From positions 13,943,386-14,007,385 of the forward strand of contig NC_088306.1 in assembly GCF_032854445.1 (NCBI RefSeq): a DNA stretch of 64,000 nt, read 5' to 3'. The position numbers and the translations under genes are program-made. The stretch comes from Liolophura sinensis. Taxonomy: Eukaryota > Mollusca > Polyplacophora > Chitonida > Chitonidae. Shown here piece after piece: positions 1 to 13,200 of this stretch. Position 1 is the first letter of the stretch. Each line of letters starts with the position of its first letter. The notes below the pieces were generated by a model. It saw nothing but the letters and a program-made list of their open reading frames with translations. It made no database searches and was not told the DNA's origin.

Positions 1-755
1 AGCTTCTTCATACGCGTACATGTAGTAACTGTCAGCTTCTTCATACATGTACATGTGTTAACTGTCAGCTTCTTCATACACGTACATGTATTAACTGTCA
101 GCTTCTTCATACACGTACATGTATTAACTGTCAGCTTCTTCATACACGTACATGTATTAACTGTCAGCTTCTTCATATGCGTACATATATTAACTGTCAG
201 TTTCATCATACGCGTACATGTGTTAACTGTCAACTTCTCCATACTCGTACATGTATTAACTGTCAGCTTCTTCATACGCCTACATGTATTAACTGTCAGC
301 TTCTTCATACTCGTACATGTATTAACTGTCAGCTTCTTCATACGCGTACATGTATTAACTGTCAGCTTCTTCATATGCCTACATGTATTAATTGTCAGCT
401 TCTTCATACTCGTACATGTATTAACTGTCAGCTTCTTCATACTTGTACATGTATTAACTGTCAGCTTCTTCATACTTGTACATGTATTAACTGTCAGCTT
501 CTTCATTCGCGTACATGTATTAACTGTCAGCTTCTTCACATGCGTACATGTATTAACTGTCAGCTTCTTCATACGCGTACATGTATTAACTGTCAGTTTC
601 ATCATACACATACATGTATTAACTGTCAGCTTCTTCATACTTGTACATGTATTGACTGTCAGCTTCTTCATTCGCGTACATGTATTAACTGTCAGCTTCT
701 TCATACTTGTACATGTATTAACTGTCAGCTTCTTCATACATGTACATGTATTAAA
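1..755 (+). repeat. 33-bp minisatellite, about 22 copies
   Basis: The unit TTAACTGTCAGCTTCTTCAT plus a variable 13-base end (for example ACGCGTACATGTA) repeats without spacers from the left edge to about 755. Variation is concentrated at the four bases before TACATG. Because 33 is a multiple of three, two forward frames stay open through the array, giving long 11-residue-repeat ORFs that I treat as artefacts. It lies in the intron upstream of the first visible dynein light chain exon and probably continues left of the window. Confidence 0.95.
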
Positions 756-1034
756 CTACATGCAGTGCACATTACATGTACATAATGCATTTCACATTAC
801 AACCCACACATACACAGAAGGGAAGGTCTCTCTGATGCCATCAGCACCCATCAATATTAATATGATGCATAATTACACCACCATAAAATTCAAATATTTA
901 TGAAAATGCATGTGACTCAAACGTTCAGTTCAACATATGTACAGTAATTAAATCACTCACATGCTTACAACAGGTGATTTTGGTTAAATATTGTTTTCTT
1001 GAACATTCTACTTGTCATGTTTGTGTGTTTCCAG

Positions 1035-4000
1035 ATTCCGCCCAGCTATTGTGAAGGAATGTATTCATCAGGTCTTGATAGACAAATTATCGGGAAAGTC
1101 GTACGATGCCGAGGAAACAACAGAGCTTACACGATCCATATCAGATGACATCAAATTAAAACTAAAAGGTGAGGTTCAATACTGACACTACCTCAATTCA
1201 GTTTCTAATGGAATTCTTCCAATGATTTCTGGAAAAAGGCATGCAGTCAATTTAATGTTCATATATAATATGTATTTACTGGAACCATACAATTGAATTT
1301 GAAACTGCATGTTTGAGTTCCATGTTTATATTGTTGTGTGTATTTAAATATAAATATATGAATATACATATTTATATAAGGTGGAGAAAGGGGAAAAAAG
1401 ATGGAAGGGGGCGACGTGGTACATGTTGATGACCTAAAATTAGTTTTGTATTTGGGGATGTATTAAAGTGGCTACATGTAGACGTCACTGGCTCGGATAG
1501 CACAATTGGTAGAGCGTACGCTTCTGGAGCGGTAGATCCAGGATCAATCCTGGGTTGAGTCTCACCTGAGACTTTAAAAGAGGAAGTTGTAACTTCATCG
1601 CTTGGCGTTCAGCATGAAGGGGATAGTGCAACGACTGGAAGACCCGTATCAGTATGATGGCTCGGCATGGCGGCTTACTTGCCTTGGGTAAGTCATCTCA
1701 GTGAAGCAGCACTAGATAAAAGAGCGATGGAAATCCGTCCTGCAACAAGGAGGCACATTACATACACCCTAAGGATTCCTTCGTCGTCATAGGACTGAAA
1801 AATTGTTGAGTGCGACGTTAAACCCCAAGCACTCGCTCACTCGCTCACATGTAGAAGGCAGGTTGAAAATCTCATTTTTTTCTCATCAATTCAAGCAGAA
1901 CATTTCTTTCAAGGTATACCTAAATATTCAATTTAAATGATAACACCAAATAAGTTAAATGATGTACACCAGTACACGTATAACATTTGTAAAGTCCTTG
2001 GCTTTAGATTCCAGTGAGACCTATCCAGTGCTGAATAAGATCAATCCATTTGATCTTTAAACTTCTAGGCTTTGTCTTTTGTTTTTCTCCCTTCAGATAT
2101 AGGATACGATCGCTACAAGTTCATAGTTCAGGTTTACATCGGTGAACAACGAGGAGAAGGGGTGAAGTATGTGTAACAAAGTTTCTGTTATATTCTGCAC
2201 AGAAGGAAGTCTTCATAAATCTCCTTATTATCTGCTAGTTATCGTATCCTTTCCAGTTTTGCTGCAGTGTGTTATCATGTATTTATACTGTCTATAATGT
2301 TCTAAACATCATGTTTAATCGAGAGATGTCATTAAATTAAGTCACAGGAATAGCTTGACACAAGCAGTCCTAGGCAATCTGTGTTCATCTAGATCTTATA
2401 TGATTCATGAAATATAATGCTGTTTGTTTTCTTTAAGGACTTTATATTTAGATTGCGACATGTTCTAAAATGTATGGGTACGTGTGGACTTTTCAGACTA
2501 TATATTTAGAGTTAGTCACCGTAAAGCTTTATCAGCTGTTTGTCTGATAGTTAATGAGCTTGGTGATATAGATTGTGAACAGTGCCAGAGCAACTACTGT
2601 ATTAGGGGAAAATCATTACATTGGTTGACTAAAAAGCCCATGTACATGTATAAAAGGTACACTGTCTGGCATCTTACTGTAGTCAGTTTTGAAAAACCCT
2701 CATTGTTGATGAATGGGCCTTGTAATTACAAGATAGCAAATATATGTATGCCCTATGAATGAAAATAAGCGTTTGACTTTTTTAAAATTTTATTTCTACC
2801 TTAGATCACAGCATGCAGGCTAATAATGAGCTGAATCATCATTTCAAGAGTCTTGTCAGTTCATGCAGTGTTGGAAGAGACCTGATAGGGCTCGTGCAAT
2901 TTAACATGGCTTAAAGACATAATTTTATGGTAGTTTCCATACATCTTACATCTTCGTTGGACTTACATCTTGCATAGCTGACTTTTTAGGCTTGTTTGTA
3001 GTTTCTGTAAAATCACATCTTTTAGCTGCCACTGTTAGATAATGGAGAAACGACGCGCATGAGTTGATTCTTGAAAAAGATGGTAGCAAGTGGTTTCTCG
3101 TACTTAAACCTGTTTGCATTAATGTAACAACAATTGATTCCTTTCAACAATTACGCAGTGTCATTTCAAACAAATAATAAAAAAAAGGTTACATCACAAT
3201 GAAGTGTCAATGAATGCTCTTTGGTGCTCACTGACCCGCATTATTTGCATAGTGGAATATAATATGTAGCATGGTTGATCTTTCGTGATGGTGTTACATG
3301 GAGTTTTAGTTTAACAGTGTGAGAGCTTTTAGCCAGTGGGAGTCCACTTGTTTGTACTCTATGTAGCTTGCTACACTGGGTGTGTAAGATTGCAGACAGT
3401 GATTAGTCTATGATTAGTTATGCGGGAAAGTAAATCTGAATTGATTGAAGCTCACATAACTCTGTCACACTGACATAACCAGACCTCGAGATATCGAAAA
3501 TGTTTGTAATCAGAATGCCACAAATGAGCCTGACAAGTTCACCTTAGAACAAACTCTGTTTTGCTCTTCATTTTTGTGCCTATGAGAACTGATGATGCCT
3601 TTTCTCATGCTGGCAACATTTGGTATATTTAAAATGAAGGCGAAGAATGAAATTGTTACAAAATAAATTTCACATTGATCAGAAACGAATGGACTCTTAA
3701 TATATGACATTCTTATGATCAGCTTTTCCTCTTGAATAGCTCAGTGGGAAATTCAGCTGGTACAAGCCCTCACCCATATCCACTCAAACCACAAACTCGC
3801 AAGCGTGGATTCTTGAAAAATAATCAGCTGCGTAGACAATAGCGCGATGTCAAAGCAAATGTGTGAGAGCCTTTACCATACCTCTCCTAAACCTGCAATG
3901 ACCTTATTGTGGTACACCTGAATGGTGTGTGAGAATTAGAATTAGAAATAGATTAAAAAATTGCACACGTTTATTTTTCATGATGTACCTATGTTTTGTT

Positions 4001-5748
4001 TTCAGTGGTACACCTGATGTTGTAAAGTTCACCTTAAAATAAAAGAAAAACACTGAATTTTTGGGCATTCCACATTATAGCACATCCTCATTAAAGTTGC
4101 TTATGGTTCTAAGTCAATCATTAAGATATTTGTAGTTATTAATGTACATGTAAACCTTTTCTCTTTCAGAATGGCTTGTAGATGCTTTTGGGACTCTGAT
4201 ACTGACAACTATGCGCAAGATATCTTTATGAATGTAAGTCATAAATTAAGATTTATTTGATTTATTTTGATTGGTGTTTTACGCCGTACTCAAGAATATT
4301 TCACTTATACGACAGCCGCCAGCATTATGGTGGGTGGAAACCGGGCAGAGCCTGGGGGAAACGCACAACCATCCACAGGTTGCTTGTTAGACCTTCATGA
4401 GCTGGACTTGAACTCACAGTGACCGCATTGGTGAGAGACTCCTGGGTCATTATGCTGCGCTAGCGCGCTAACCAACTGAGCCACAGAGGCCCCCATAAAT
4501 TAAGAGGCCCCCATAAATTAAGAGGCAAATATAGTAGATCTACAGCCATGTCACAGTTAATAGAGTGTATTCCTTTTTAGCTCGCCTTTACAATGTAAGG
4601 AGAGGTATTATGAGAGAGGGATCAGATGCTGCCCCTCTCTTTTTTTGGCTGCAGTGGCCACCCATGGTACACAGATAGCCAACCGTCAGTAGCGATTCGC
4701 ATATCAATGACAAAGGAAATTTTTGAATTCATAGCTCAACATTTCCTCAGCCAGTTAAAGGGTTGCAGTTGCCACCCATAGTACATAGATTGACAGATTA
4801 GGTTTGCGATTTGCATACGAAAGACCTATGCGATAGAATTTGTGCACGAACTCCCTACGTTGTCTTTTACCATGATCTACAGCTCTATAACATACGAAGT
4901 CAGTGCTCTGCAATCCTTACGTATATGCATGTAGGATAAACAGTCATACATGTAGTTGTGACATTATAATGATTTTGGCCTATATTGTTGATTTTATGGC
5001 AAGATCTCAGCATTATCTAATTAGAGATTATCTATCTAATTAATACCTGTGTGTGACAATGTCAGTCATTCTACTTTATTCTGGTTTAAAGGTCAATATT
5101 TGAACAAATCAAATGACTTTAGCATTATGCCTAGTGTTACGAACTTCTGAATCAGGCTAGCCGACGGTATTCTCTGAATTCCTTGTTGTTCTTCCAACCT
5201 GTGTAATCACATATGTTTATAGAGTCAGAGTCTTTGCACATATTTGCTTCTACAGATTTTTTATTCTAAACTGTATAACTGCGTTTAAATAAACTCTTCT
5301 TTCCCATAGTATATTAACATGTATACGTGTATTTGTGTATTTCATAGCTTTCTCATCCTTACCAGAATACCAGAATATTTTCTTATAATTTGTTTATTTG
5401 ATTGTTGTTTATTACCACAGTGAGATATTTGGGGGTTCAGTGGGCACCATATTGATGATGTAGACTATTGTTGTAGTCTTTTAGCCATGGCAAATCAAAC
5501 TTTGAGACTTGATGGAAAAAATATAAAAATCTAACGATATAATTGATCTTACTTACTTTAAAAAAGAGAGATTTTTTGCTGTTCAATGATCAGAAACTTT
5601 GTCCTCTATACAAGGTACATGTATATTGAAAATAAAAAATTAGCAGTTTTTAATCAACTTGTGATCATGCTAATTATTATGTTTAATCCTCTACTTGCAG
5701 GAAAGTCTGTTTTGTGTCGCAGCTGCATTTGGTGTCTTTTACTACTGA
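1035..5748 (+). CDS. DYNLT2B: Dynein light chain Tctex-type 2B (TCTEX1D2-like), 3' part, four exons
   Basis: This is a Tctex1-domain light chain. In animals DYNLT2B belongs to the cytoplasmic dynein-2 complex that drives retrograde intraflagellar transport. Four exons join in frame: 1035-1168, 2097-2166, 4170-4233 and 5701-5748. All have AG acceptors and GT donors (GTGAGG, GTATGT, GTAAGT), with intron phases 1, 2 and 0. They encode 104 residues and a stop. The peptide starts FRPAIVKECIHQVL, continues IGEQRGEGVKMACRCFWD and DTDNYAQDIFMN, and ends AAAFGVFYY, which is the family's conserved core and C-terminus. By family comparison about 40 N-terminal residues are missing; they must be encoded left of the window. 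The third intron carries a SINE a few bases after its donor. Homologue identity is firm; the choice of DYNLT2B over close paralogues is by recall of its GEGVKMACRCFWD-type motif. Confidence 0.9.
1169..2096 (+). other. Intron of the DYNLT2B-like gene
   Basis: A phase 1 intron. Apart from the SINE at 1483-1846 I see only AT-rich unique sequence. The polypyrimidine tract before the acceptor (TTTTTCTCCCTTCAG) is good. Confidence 0.8.
1483..1846 (+). mobile_element. tRNA-derived SINE with CACTCGCTCACTC tail, full length
   Basis: The head has pol III boxes (TAGCACAATTGGTAGAGCG and GATCAATCC). The 3' end reads GAGTGCGACGTTAAACCCC followed by a short CTCA-type tail. The 9-base word ACATGTAGA at 1474-1482 recurs at 1847-1855, which fits a target-site duplication. 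It differs from the main SINE family of this window but shares its 3' end with the element at 56095-56425. It lies in an intron. Confidence 0.8.
2167..4169 (+). other. Intron of the DYNLT2B-like gene, about 2 kb
   Basis: A phase 2 intron between donor GTATGT and acceptor CTCTTTCAG. The ORFs at 2484-2762 and, on the minus strand, 3510-3710 have no recognisable motif and look like chance. I see no RNA gene or clear repeat here. Confidence 0.75.
4252..4493 (-). mobile_element. Main-family tRNA-derived SINE, full length
   Basis: Read on the minus strand it begins GGGGCCTCTGTGGCTCAGTT (A box) and ends AACACCAATCAAA plus A/T-rich tail. The 12-base duplication CATAAATTAAGA flanks it at 4240-4251 and 4494-4505. 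A further 18-base copy of the right junction follows to about 4523. The left duplication begins six bases after the exon donor at 4234. Confidence 0.9.
4524..5700 (+). other. Rest of the last DYNLT2B-like intron
   Basis: AT-rich unique sequence ending in acceptor CTACTTGCAG. I see nothing else I can name. Confidence 0.7.
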
Positions 5749-6257
5749 TTGAAATAGGCACAGTACAAGCAGAGAGACAATTTTCTCCTATGAAGCTGGG
5801 GTTTTGGACACATCCTGATTGACTTCTTCAAAATGGATTTTACTTCACACTGATGTGACATAAAGCTGTATCGTAAAGTTTACCAAAGATTTGTGTTCAT
5901 CCAGATTTTATAAGTATTTTCTGCATGTATTAAAATGAGAGGGACAGCCCAAATGCTACCAAATGCTGTCCTCTCCACATACTGAAGTCACTCGCTGCAT
6001 CTGAACTATGAAGTATATCTTGGCTCTTGCAGGACATGTAAATTGTTGACATTTTAGCCTGTTTTTCCTTTGTTACCATCTTGTACAGTGTATAACAAGC
6101 AAAATTGGGACATCAGAGTAGCATCTAAAACAATATATGTGAAGGAAGCCCGTGCTCTTTTACTAGAGTCATACTAATATATATTTTCCAGCACCCACAT
6201 GATTGTAACTCTCATCCATTGACGCAGTCAATTTTGAAAATGTCAACAAAAGTGATT

Positions 6258-6582
6258 GTTTTCTTTTATTGACATGACTGATTACAGTTCATTAGTTTAC
6301 AGTAAGAAGGCTGTTCATATATGTTTTCTTTTATTGACATGACAGATTACAGTTCATTAGGTTACAGTAAGAAGGCTATTCATATATGTTTTCTTTTATT
6401 GACATGACAGATTACAGTTCATTAGGTTACAGTAAGAAGGCTGTTCATATATGTTTTCTTTTATTGACATGACAGATTACACTTCATTAGGTTACAGTAA
6501 GAAGGCTATTCATATATGTTTTCTTTTATTGACATGACAGATTACACTTCATTAGGTTACAGTAAGAATGCTATTCTTATTC
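6258..6582 (+). repeat. 65-bp tandem repeat, five copies
   Basis: Units begin GTTTTCTTTTATTGACATGA at 6258, 6323, 6388, 6453 and 6518, an exact 65-base period. Copies differ at only a few positions, and odd and even copies share variants (GGCTGTTC versus GGCTATTC), suggesting expansion as dimers. Confidence 0.95.
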
Positions 6583-8689
6583 GTTTCTCCACTTGTATCT
6601 TGTACAGATTCCATCCTCAAGTTTATGTTCTGATTTGTTATCTGTGACTCGTGTCACTTATAGGCGAGGTGAACCTTGTAATATGTATGTCCTCATTTAC
6701 ATTTTAAGATTACCTATTAAAGGGATGCACAATTGATACTGTTTGTATTATCTGAGAATATACGGAATTTTCTGAGCTAAACATTGCAACATCCGTTATG
6801 CTTAAGTAAATCTGCCCTTAAAACTTAGAATGTAGGTCTGAACTTGCCTATCCCTCAAACCAGCCAATCAGTGAGGATACTTTTGTAGTCTATATTTTGC
6901 ATGTGAAAAAATTTGAAAACTACATTTTGGTGTAACACACATTTGACTGATCAAAGAGCATACAGGGATGAAAATATGAAAAATGAAATATGAAAAGTAT
7001 ATTAATATTGGACAAAATTTATGTTATTGATATTTACAGACACTTTTTAAGTTCTGAACACGAATTATATTTTTGTTTGTGGAAAAGCAATTGTTCTGCC
7101 GTACAGTTTTTCCTTGTTTGCCCATAAAATGGGAATATTTTTCAAAAGGTGTGTCAGAATGTGAAATATAGAGAAAAAGAATTTCAGAGCAAAAAAGGCA
7201 AGCATCATAACTCTGAAGGGGTATCTTTCAGTTGCTGTATAGTTCCTAGCCTATGTGCAGAAATGAGCATTAATAGCCTTGTGGCCTGTGAAATTATTTG
7301 GGGCATGTGTGTTAAAACCCATATTTATTATTTAGGTTAAAAACCAAGATTGTATATAGGTATTCAGTCATATACTGATTTTCAATTTGATAAACCTACC
7401 TTTTTCTCTGTAAACCCACTGTCCAGATGTTTTGAAAATCTGTTATATGTGAGGGGAAGGGAGGATATTGTGAAAAACTATGTCTTCAGCTGCAGATGGT
7501 GATATCAATGCCATTACAATGGTCATATATCACAGAAGTGTGCCACTAGATTTTGTACCTTTTTCTCGATGTTGAAATCTTAATCATACATTTGTACATA
7601 TAAGGCAATAAATTAACATAAATCTTTGTGTTATGAAGCAATGACGTTCTTTCACTTTCTTGTTAGAGTTTAATTGTTGTGACGGATCTCATCCAGACAC
7701 CATCTTACCGTGAAGGACGGGTTTAGCAATAAAAATCTTAGTTCTATCCCATCTCGTATTTATTTGAAGTGAAACAGCCTACTGTATATTGAGGAATGTG
7801 GCAATTGTAAACACACTGGTCCTGCTGGTTCCAAGAATCAAGTCCGACATTCCCACACCATTCATTTCTTGTATTTTTTAATCATGGAGTTTCGCTGTTT
7901 AATGGTTTGTTCGTTTGAAAAACCATCTGATGGCCGTGGCGAGAGGTAGGTACTCAATCGGGTGTGACGAGGCCAAGGCTTTACACCATTCTGCCAAGGA
8001 GGGGCATCACCACTAGCTATTTACATACAGTAGTGGTGATTGCTATGTATTTCGGGTCAACATCTTGAACGATTTTTATCTATTCAGCGACTTTGCAAGC
8101 GATGGAATTGGTCATGATATAAGTGGGCATGAATCTAGGAAGAAGAAAGGCCAACTGGATAAAGCGTGACTGTTTTTCCACGTCCACACAGCTAAAAATT
8201 AAATAAGGGGCATGCAAACGGGCTTTCATTTGAATGACTGCCGTTTGCACATGTACTTAAGTTACACTTCTACATGTAGCGCGGTTTGTGTACCCATTCT
8301 CTTTTGCATATATAATATAGTGAAGGGAAAACGAGGCAGATGCTCTAGACGCCACTTTTCCTAACCTGGAACAACGCGAGTTTGCCTTTCCATTCAAAGT
8401 ACCTTCACATATTGTTTGAGATTTTTTTGCACTGAGTTGTGTCCTGACAAATGTTCTGATTTTACAGTGGGATTCTTGAGCCGTATTGATAATGTCCATG
8501 TATCTCGTCAATGACGTCAAACAACTTTGTCTGCTCCTGTGTGTTCAGTTCTGAATGAAACTCTTGTGAACTATATAATATAATGTGCACATGTGCATGA
8601 AAAAGCAAATCTGATATCAAAGCATGTTTTACGACCTGGAAAATTCACTGTGGCATGCATTATCAATGTGGTGCAAACAGCATACTTTA

Positions 8690-8782
8690 TTTTGTTTATT
8701 TATTTGATTGGTGTTTTACGCCGTACTCAAGAACATTTCACTTATACGACGGCGGCCAGCATTATGGTAGGAGGAAACAGAC
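8690..8782 (-). mobile_element. 5'-truncated main-family SINE
   Basis: Only the 3' end is present, from AACACCAATCAAATAAATAA (minus strand) back to the TTTCCTCC region. TACTTTA flanks it at 8683-8689 and 8783-8789, which fits target-primed insertion of a truncated copy. Confidence 0.85.
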
Positions 8783-9021
8783 TACTTTAAAATCGAAAGG
8801 TATGACTGCATTGAACTCTGTTTGAAAAAAAAAATCTTAAGAAAAGAAGTGAAGGGTATTTCAGACACAGTTTTCAGTGGCGTTTTCACCAATGCGAACT
8901 ATATTTTTGCAGTTTCCTAGTTCGCCGCGACTATCAGGCCCTGGAAAAATGTTCCATTCAAGTTTCTGCTGTTCTTGGCTGTGGCTTTAAACCAGGAGTT
9001 TTGGCAATGGATGGCTGTTTT

Positions 9022-9078
9022 CTCAGGGCACTCTGGTTTCCCCTGCCAATAAACCCGACCGTCGCCATCATATGGGAC
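9022..9078 (+). mobile_element. Possible SINE 3' body remnant
   Basis: The stretch GGGCACTCTGGTTTCCCC...CCAATAAACCCGACCGTCGC resembles the repeat body tandemly arrayed at 49030-49500. It is short and diverged, so the call is tentative. Confidence 0.4.
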
Positions 9079-9367
9079 AAATTCAGAAGCACTGCGTTGT
9101 ACATGACAAAGTCTTCGACTTTAAGTCCAGTACAAGTACTTGGTCACATTGGGGTATTTTCTCCGGGCACAAACATGAGTGAAAAATTATCGAATATGAC
9201 GTTCATCACTACTGATAGCAAACAAATACGTACATCAAAGTACAATGTTTCTCGAGTTTTCATTTCTGTATCAGTTTTTTTTTCAATTGCCCTGGCGATG
9301 CTGACTTCGTCTGAGTTCAACGAATTGCAACTGGGAGTATATATTTCAGTAAATTGTGTTGCGTGAA

Positions 9368-9370
<3 letters not shown>

Positions 9371-9446
<76 letters not shown>
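9371..9446. repeat. (TA)n microsatellite, about 38 repeats
   Basis: An uninterrupted TA run of about 76 bases. It produces a spurious poly-IY ORF on the minus strand. Confidence 0.98.
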
Positions 9447-9449
<3 letters not shown>

Positions 9450-10252
9450 CACGAAGCTGAATTTCAGTAGCCCTATTCTTTCCTATATAGTTTATGGGGC
9501 CCCATGGAGTCAAGGGCATGCTTCATGTTATACTCGTACTCTTGAAGGTCTGAGTAGGAGTGGGAGTAGATTATCCCAGTCAATGAGACGAGGGTCAAGG
9601 GATCGTCAAGGCCAAGGTAAATATTTAGCATCTGTTTCAGAACAGTGAAGCCACGATATGGCAGCAGTTTTGACCATGTGGTGGTAAGCCATACTCATTT
9701 ATTCATTTCTTGTCGTGGGTGGCAAAACTGAAGACGTTTATTGCCGCCTTAATCCTCCAGAACAGTGGAGGCATTCAAATCTCCAAAATTCTTTATCAGC
9801 CCTTTACTTAGTGATGTACGACCGAAATCACAAATGTTATTGCTATTTATCTTCGAAAAAAAGATATACATGTATCATCTACGGCGAACGAATTTGAGTT
9901 GTATATATGCTAAGGCATGATACAGCTTATATCGAGTTAAGCTTTATCCATGCTTTGGGATTGTCAGAATTCCAAATGTCTTGACGAGTATATATGAAAT
10001 GTCGCTTGAACTATAGGTCGTCAGTCATTATCCCTGATTATGTTAATTAATCCTTAATTTTGCAGGCAAGAATATTCTTAAGCTTAACAAGTTTCGGCAA
10101 GGTCGGTGTTAATCCGGTTGTTCTTAGGATATTCTACTTATCCTAATGGTGTCTTTCACACACATATCGGAACACGTTCTAGATAAGCAAAGTTTAAGGG
10201 GACGCCTTCATATTTGCTACTCGTTGGTACCACTGTTGCGTAAAATTTCAGT

Positions 10253-13200
10253 ATGGACAAACAGATGTCTTCCGTTGATGTTACATGCCCTCAGATATCC
10301 GACGAGGAATTGGACCGTAAGTTTAATAATTGAATTACGAAAAACGTTGCAGATAATGTATCATTATATCATGAATACATCATTATATTTAGCCTATAAA
10401 CAAAGTAAATCAAAGATTTTTGTTTACGTATTTAGTAGTTGTACGTCTTCCAGTGCGTTGAAGAATTTTACCTTTGTTATGACGGCGCCTGGTTTAGGCG
10501 CAGTGGGCGAATGAATTAAAATAAGCAGACGTTGAAGGAGAATTTCTACTTCCTAGGGAGGCATTGAATATATACATCAAGCTGATCCTTGACTCTAATG
10601 TGCTTTTGCGTTTTCAAAATTAGTAATCATTTAAGCTTCAACATAAACTCTGTACCCCGGTCTTTATACGTATAAGTCCTGAATATATCCTGCTTCACTG
10701 TTGCATACGAAGAATATTGTCCTATAAGTTTATCATGCATACGTTTGCGGGATATTTTGTTTGTCATAATAAGTCAAATAACGAAAACTGTAAAACTGAT
10801 ATTGTTATAGTTTGAATTTGGACAACTGCATTAAATGCTAAATTTGGCTAAAACCTTAAATATAAAAAAATGATTTAATACCAGTATTACCTAATACACT
10901 TTCGAACAACTGGGCCCAGAAGTTTAAATGCATTGCTATCTATAAGACATGTCATGCAAAATAAAATAAAAAGATAAATGAATAGGCGATAGACGAGCAG
11001 ATTGCTCGAGCTTTTGTTTTATTCTCAGTTTGAAAAAAAAAACAATACAACTATAAATAAGTACAAAATAATATGGGCCCGTTCTTCGAAACTGTCACAA
11101 CACTGCCTTAGTTAAAGCTCATTTACCATGGTGACGTACGCGTATCTCTGTACTGTATGCGGTCACGGAAATTCCACCAGGCGCTCTTTGTGACTGCTCC
11201 AGGGTGAGACAGGATGGTCGAATTGTTGGGTTTTCTTTCAGATCTGGAGGATGCTTTTGACCTGCTTGATTTTTGGGATGGACGAGACGGTCTGATAGAC
11301 GCAGCTAAAGTGGGTGACCTCCTCCGATGTGTGGGCTTCAATCCTACCAACAGAACCGTTCACCAAGTTGGTGGAGCCTCTGAGATGGGTAGTTACATAA
11401 GCCTACACTTTTTTTTTTAAAGCAGAAGATTCCAGTTTGTATTTTTTCTCTGAAGAACATCATTGCATAAATGTGAGTGAATATTTAACACACAGTTTAC
11501 AACATACCTATGGGAAGAAGTTCTGATATTTATTCTCGAATTCTATTGTAAAAATTGCACACATGTCTACGTCCAATTCTTTTACACATACATGCATGTG
11601 CAATTATTTTCCTCATATCGTATATTTAAAGAATGAATATCAAAACCGCTTGCCGTACGTGTCCTGATAACATCAAAACACACCAATATCATGCAGGCAT
11701 TACTTCTTGTGACTGGTGTTCTTAGGCTACTCTTTGCCAATAAGATTATTTTATCGATACGAAAATGGTAAGATGAAAACTGCCGGACACTTATAAGGTA
11801 TATGTAACCACAAAAGGTATACAGTTGCAACGAAATTTAAATTTACGAAGTAGTTTTTTTCCTTCAATGAATACACAGGCGAAGGTCATTACAACTTCGA
11901 TGACATCCTGACCATTTACAACAACACCAAAGCTCGGACGAATCACCATGGAGACGCCGAGAATGGCGATATCAGGGAGGCCTTCAGGAGTTTTGATCGA
12001 GAGGGGCGTGGCTTCATATCCATGGCCGAACTCCGACTGATGCTGACCTCACGCGGTAATTCAAAAATGCCAGTGGCACTGCCTAGTTTTAAGACGATTT
12101 ACCTTACATCCGTGTTATGTTAAACTAGAAAACACTCCTAGACCGAAACCCACAACCTCAGCTAATCAGTATACACTCTTCACCACGGACAAAGGGAGAG
12201 TACTTTACATGTGGTTCACATCACGTTTAAAGAATTCCTGGATCTGGATCCGAAATGGATTACAACACAAAACCACTGGTTATTGATGTTAGTACCAAAG
12301 CCAAGGAATGCACCAAGTTGCCCATAGCATTCCCGGTAAAGTTGCTAAAAAGGAGACAAGCACTGGACAATGATTCAGAATCGTTAAAGCATTTCCAGAT
12401 GCGCATCCGGATTTGGAGCACCATCAAAATGTGCTGTATATTACTGCTTATACCAAGGCAACGTTACTGAATAACCAATGTTTCTGACACAAGAACAGAA
12501 AGACTGTCAGAAAAATAAATGACATGTGGCGGAAGTTAACAGTCTGTTACCATATATATGTACATATGTTTTCACAACAATGCTGTTGGTACATCGAGTG
12601 ACATGATATACCCATGCATGCATTGCGGGATTATTTGTGTCACTAGCTGGGAAGATCGTTCATAAATTATTGCCTTAAATCGATGGAATCAGCATTAAAC
12701 AAATCATTACAGATAATTTTAGAAGACAATTAAACATCTGAGTAATGTTTAATTCCATGTAGAAAATGTAGTGAGCTATATTTGAATCCCGCTCTAAGCG
12801 TTCGTTGTGCCTTCGTGACAAAGGTTGTAGACAAAGCTCGTATGATCAAGTAAATTAATAATTGACTGTCGCGTTCTTTAAGTCATATAACACATTCTAT
12901 GGTGCGGAGATCCCTTTTCTATATATAGAGAAAATGGAAAAATATATGGAAAAAAGAATTCCAAACGTCGCATTCACAGATTTCACGTTTGCACGTGCAC
13001 TGCCACTTGTTGCAACGAATAAACCCTTACGTACAAATGCTATGTTCATCTGTGTCAACATTTCTACAATGGACGATCGACGCTCTTGCAAACCCATGTA
13101 ATCTGTCATGATTATGTGTAATATAAATTATATACTCGAGCATTTTGTAGTGTATAAAAGTCGAGTTATGACTATGGCGATGTCATTCACTTTAAGATCC

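Larger units (their letters stand above)
5749..10252. other. Gene-poor stretch between DYNLT2B-like and light chain genes
   Basis: It holds the 3' untranslated region of the upstream gene (extent unclear; AATAAA-type words occur near 7610 and 7725), a 65-bp tandem array, two SINE fragments, a TA repeat and the promoter region of the light chain gene. None of the short ORFs here shows a domain or splice pattern I can defend. Confidence 0.7.

Noticed and set aside
1-755. Possible CRISPR array from regular repeats
   Set aside because: Units are contiguous with no unique spacers, and the genome is eukaryotic. The same applies to the arrays at 41304, 50886 and 52966.
55-903. Long ORF with an 11-residue repeat (LTVSFFIxVHV)
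   Set aside because: It is produced by the 33-bp minisatellite. A second frame of the same strand is equally open, and there is no splice or start support.
9144-9452. Poly-IY ORF on the minus strand, with a matching one at 63229-63468
   Set aside because: Both are translations of TA microsatellites.
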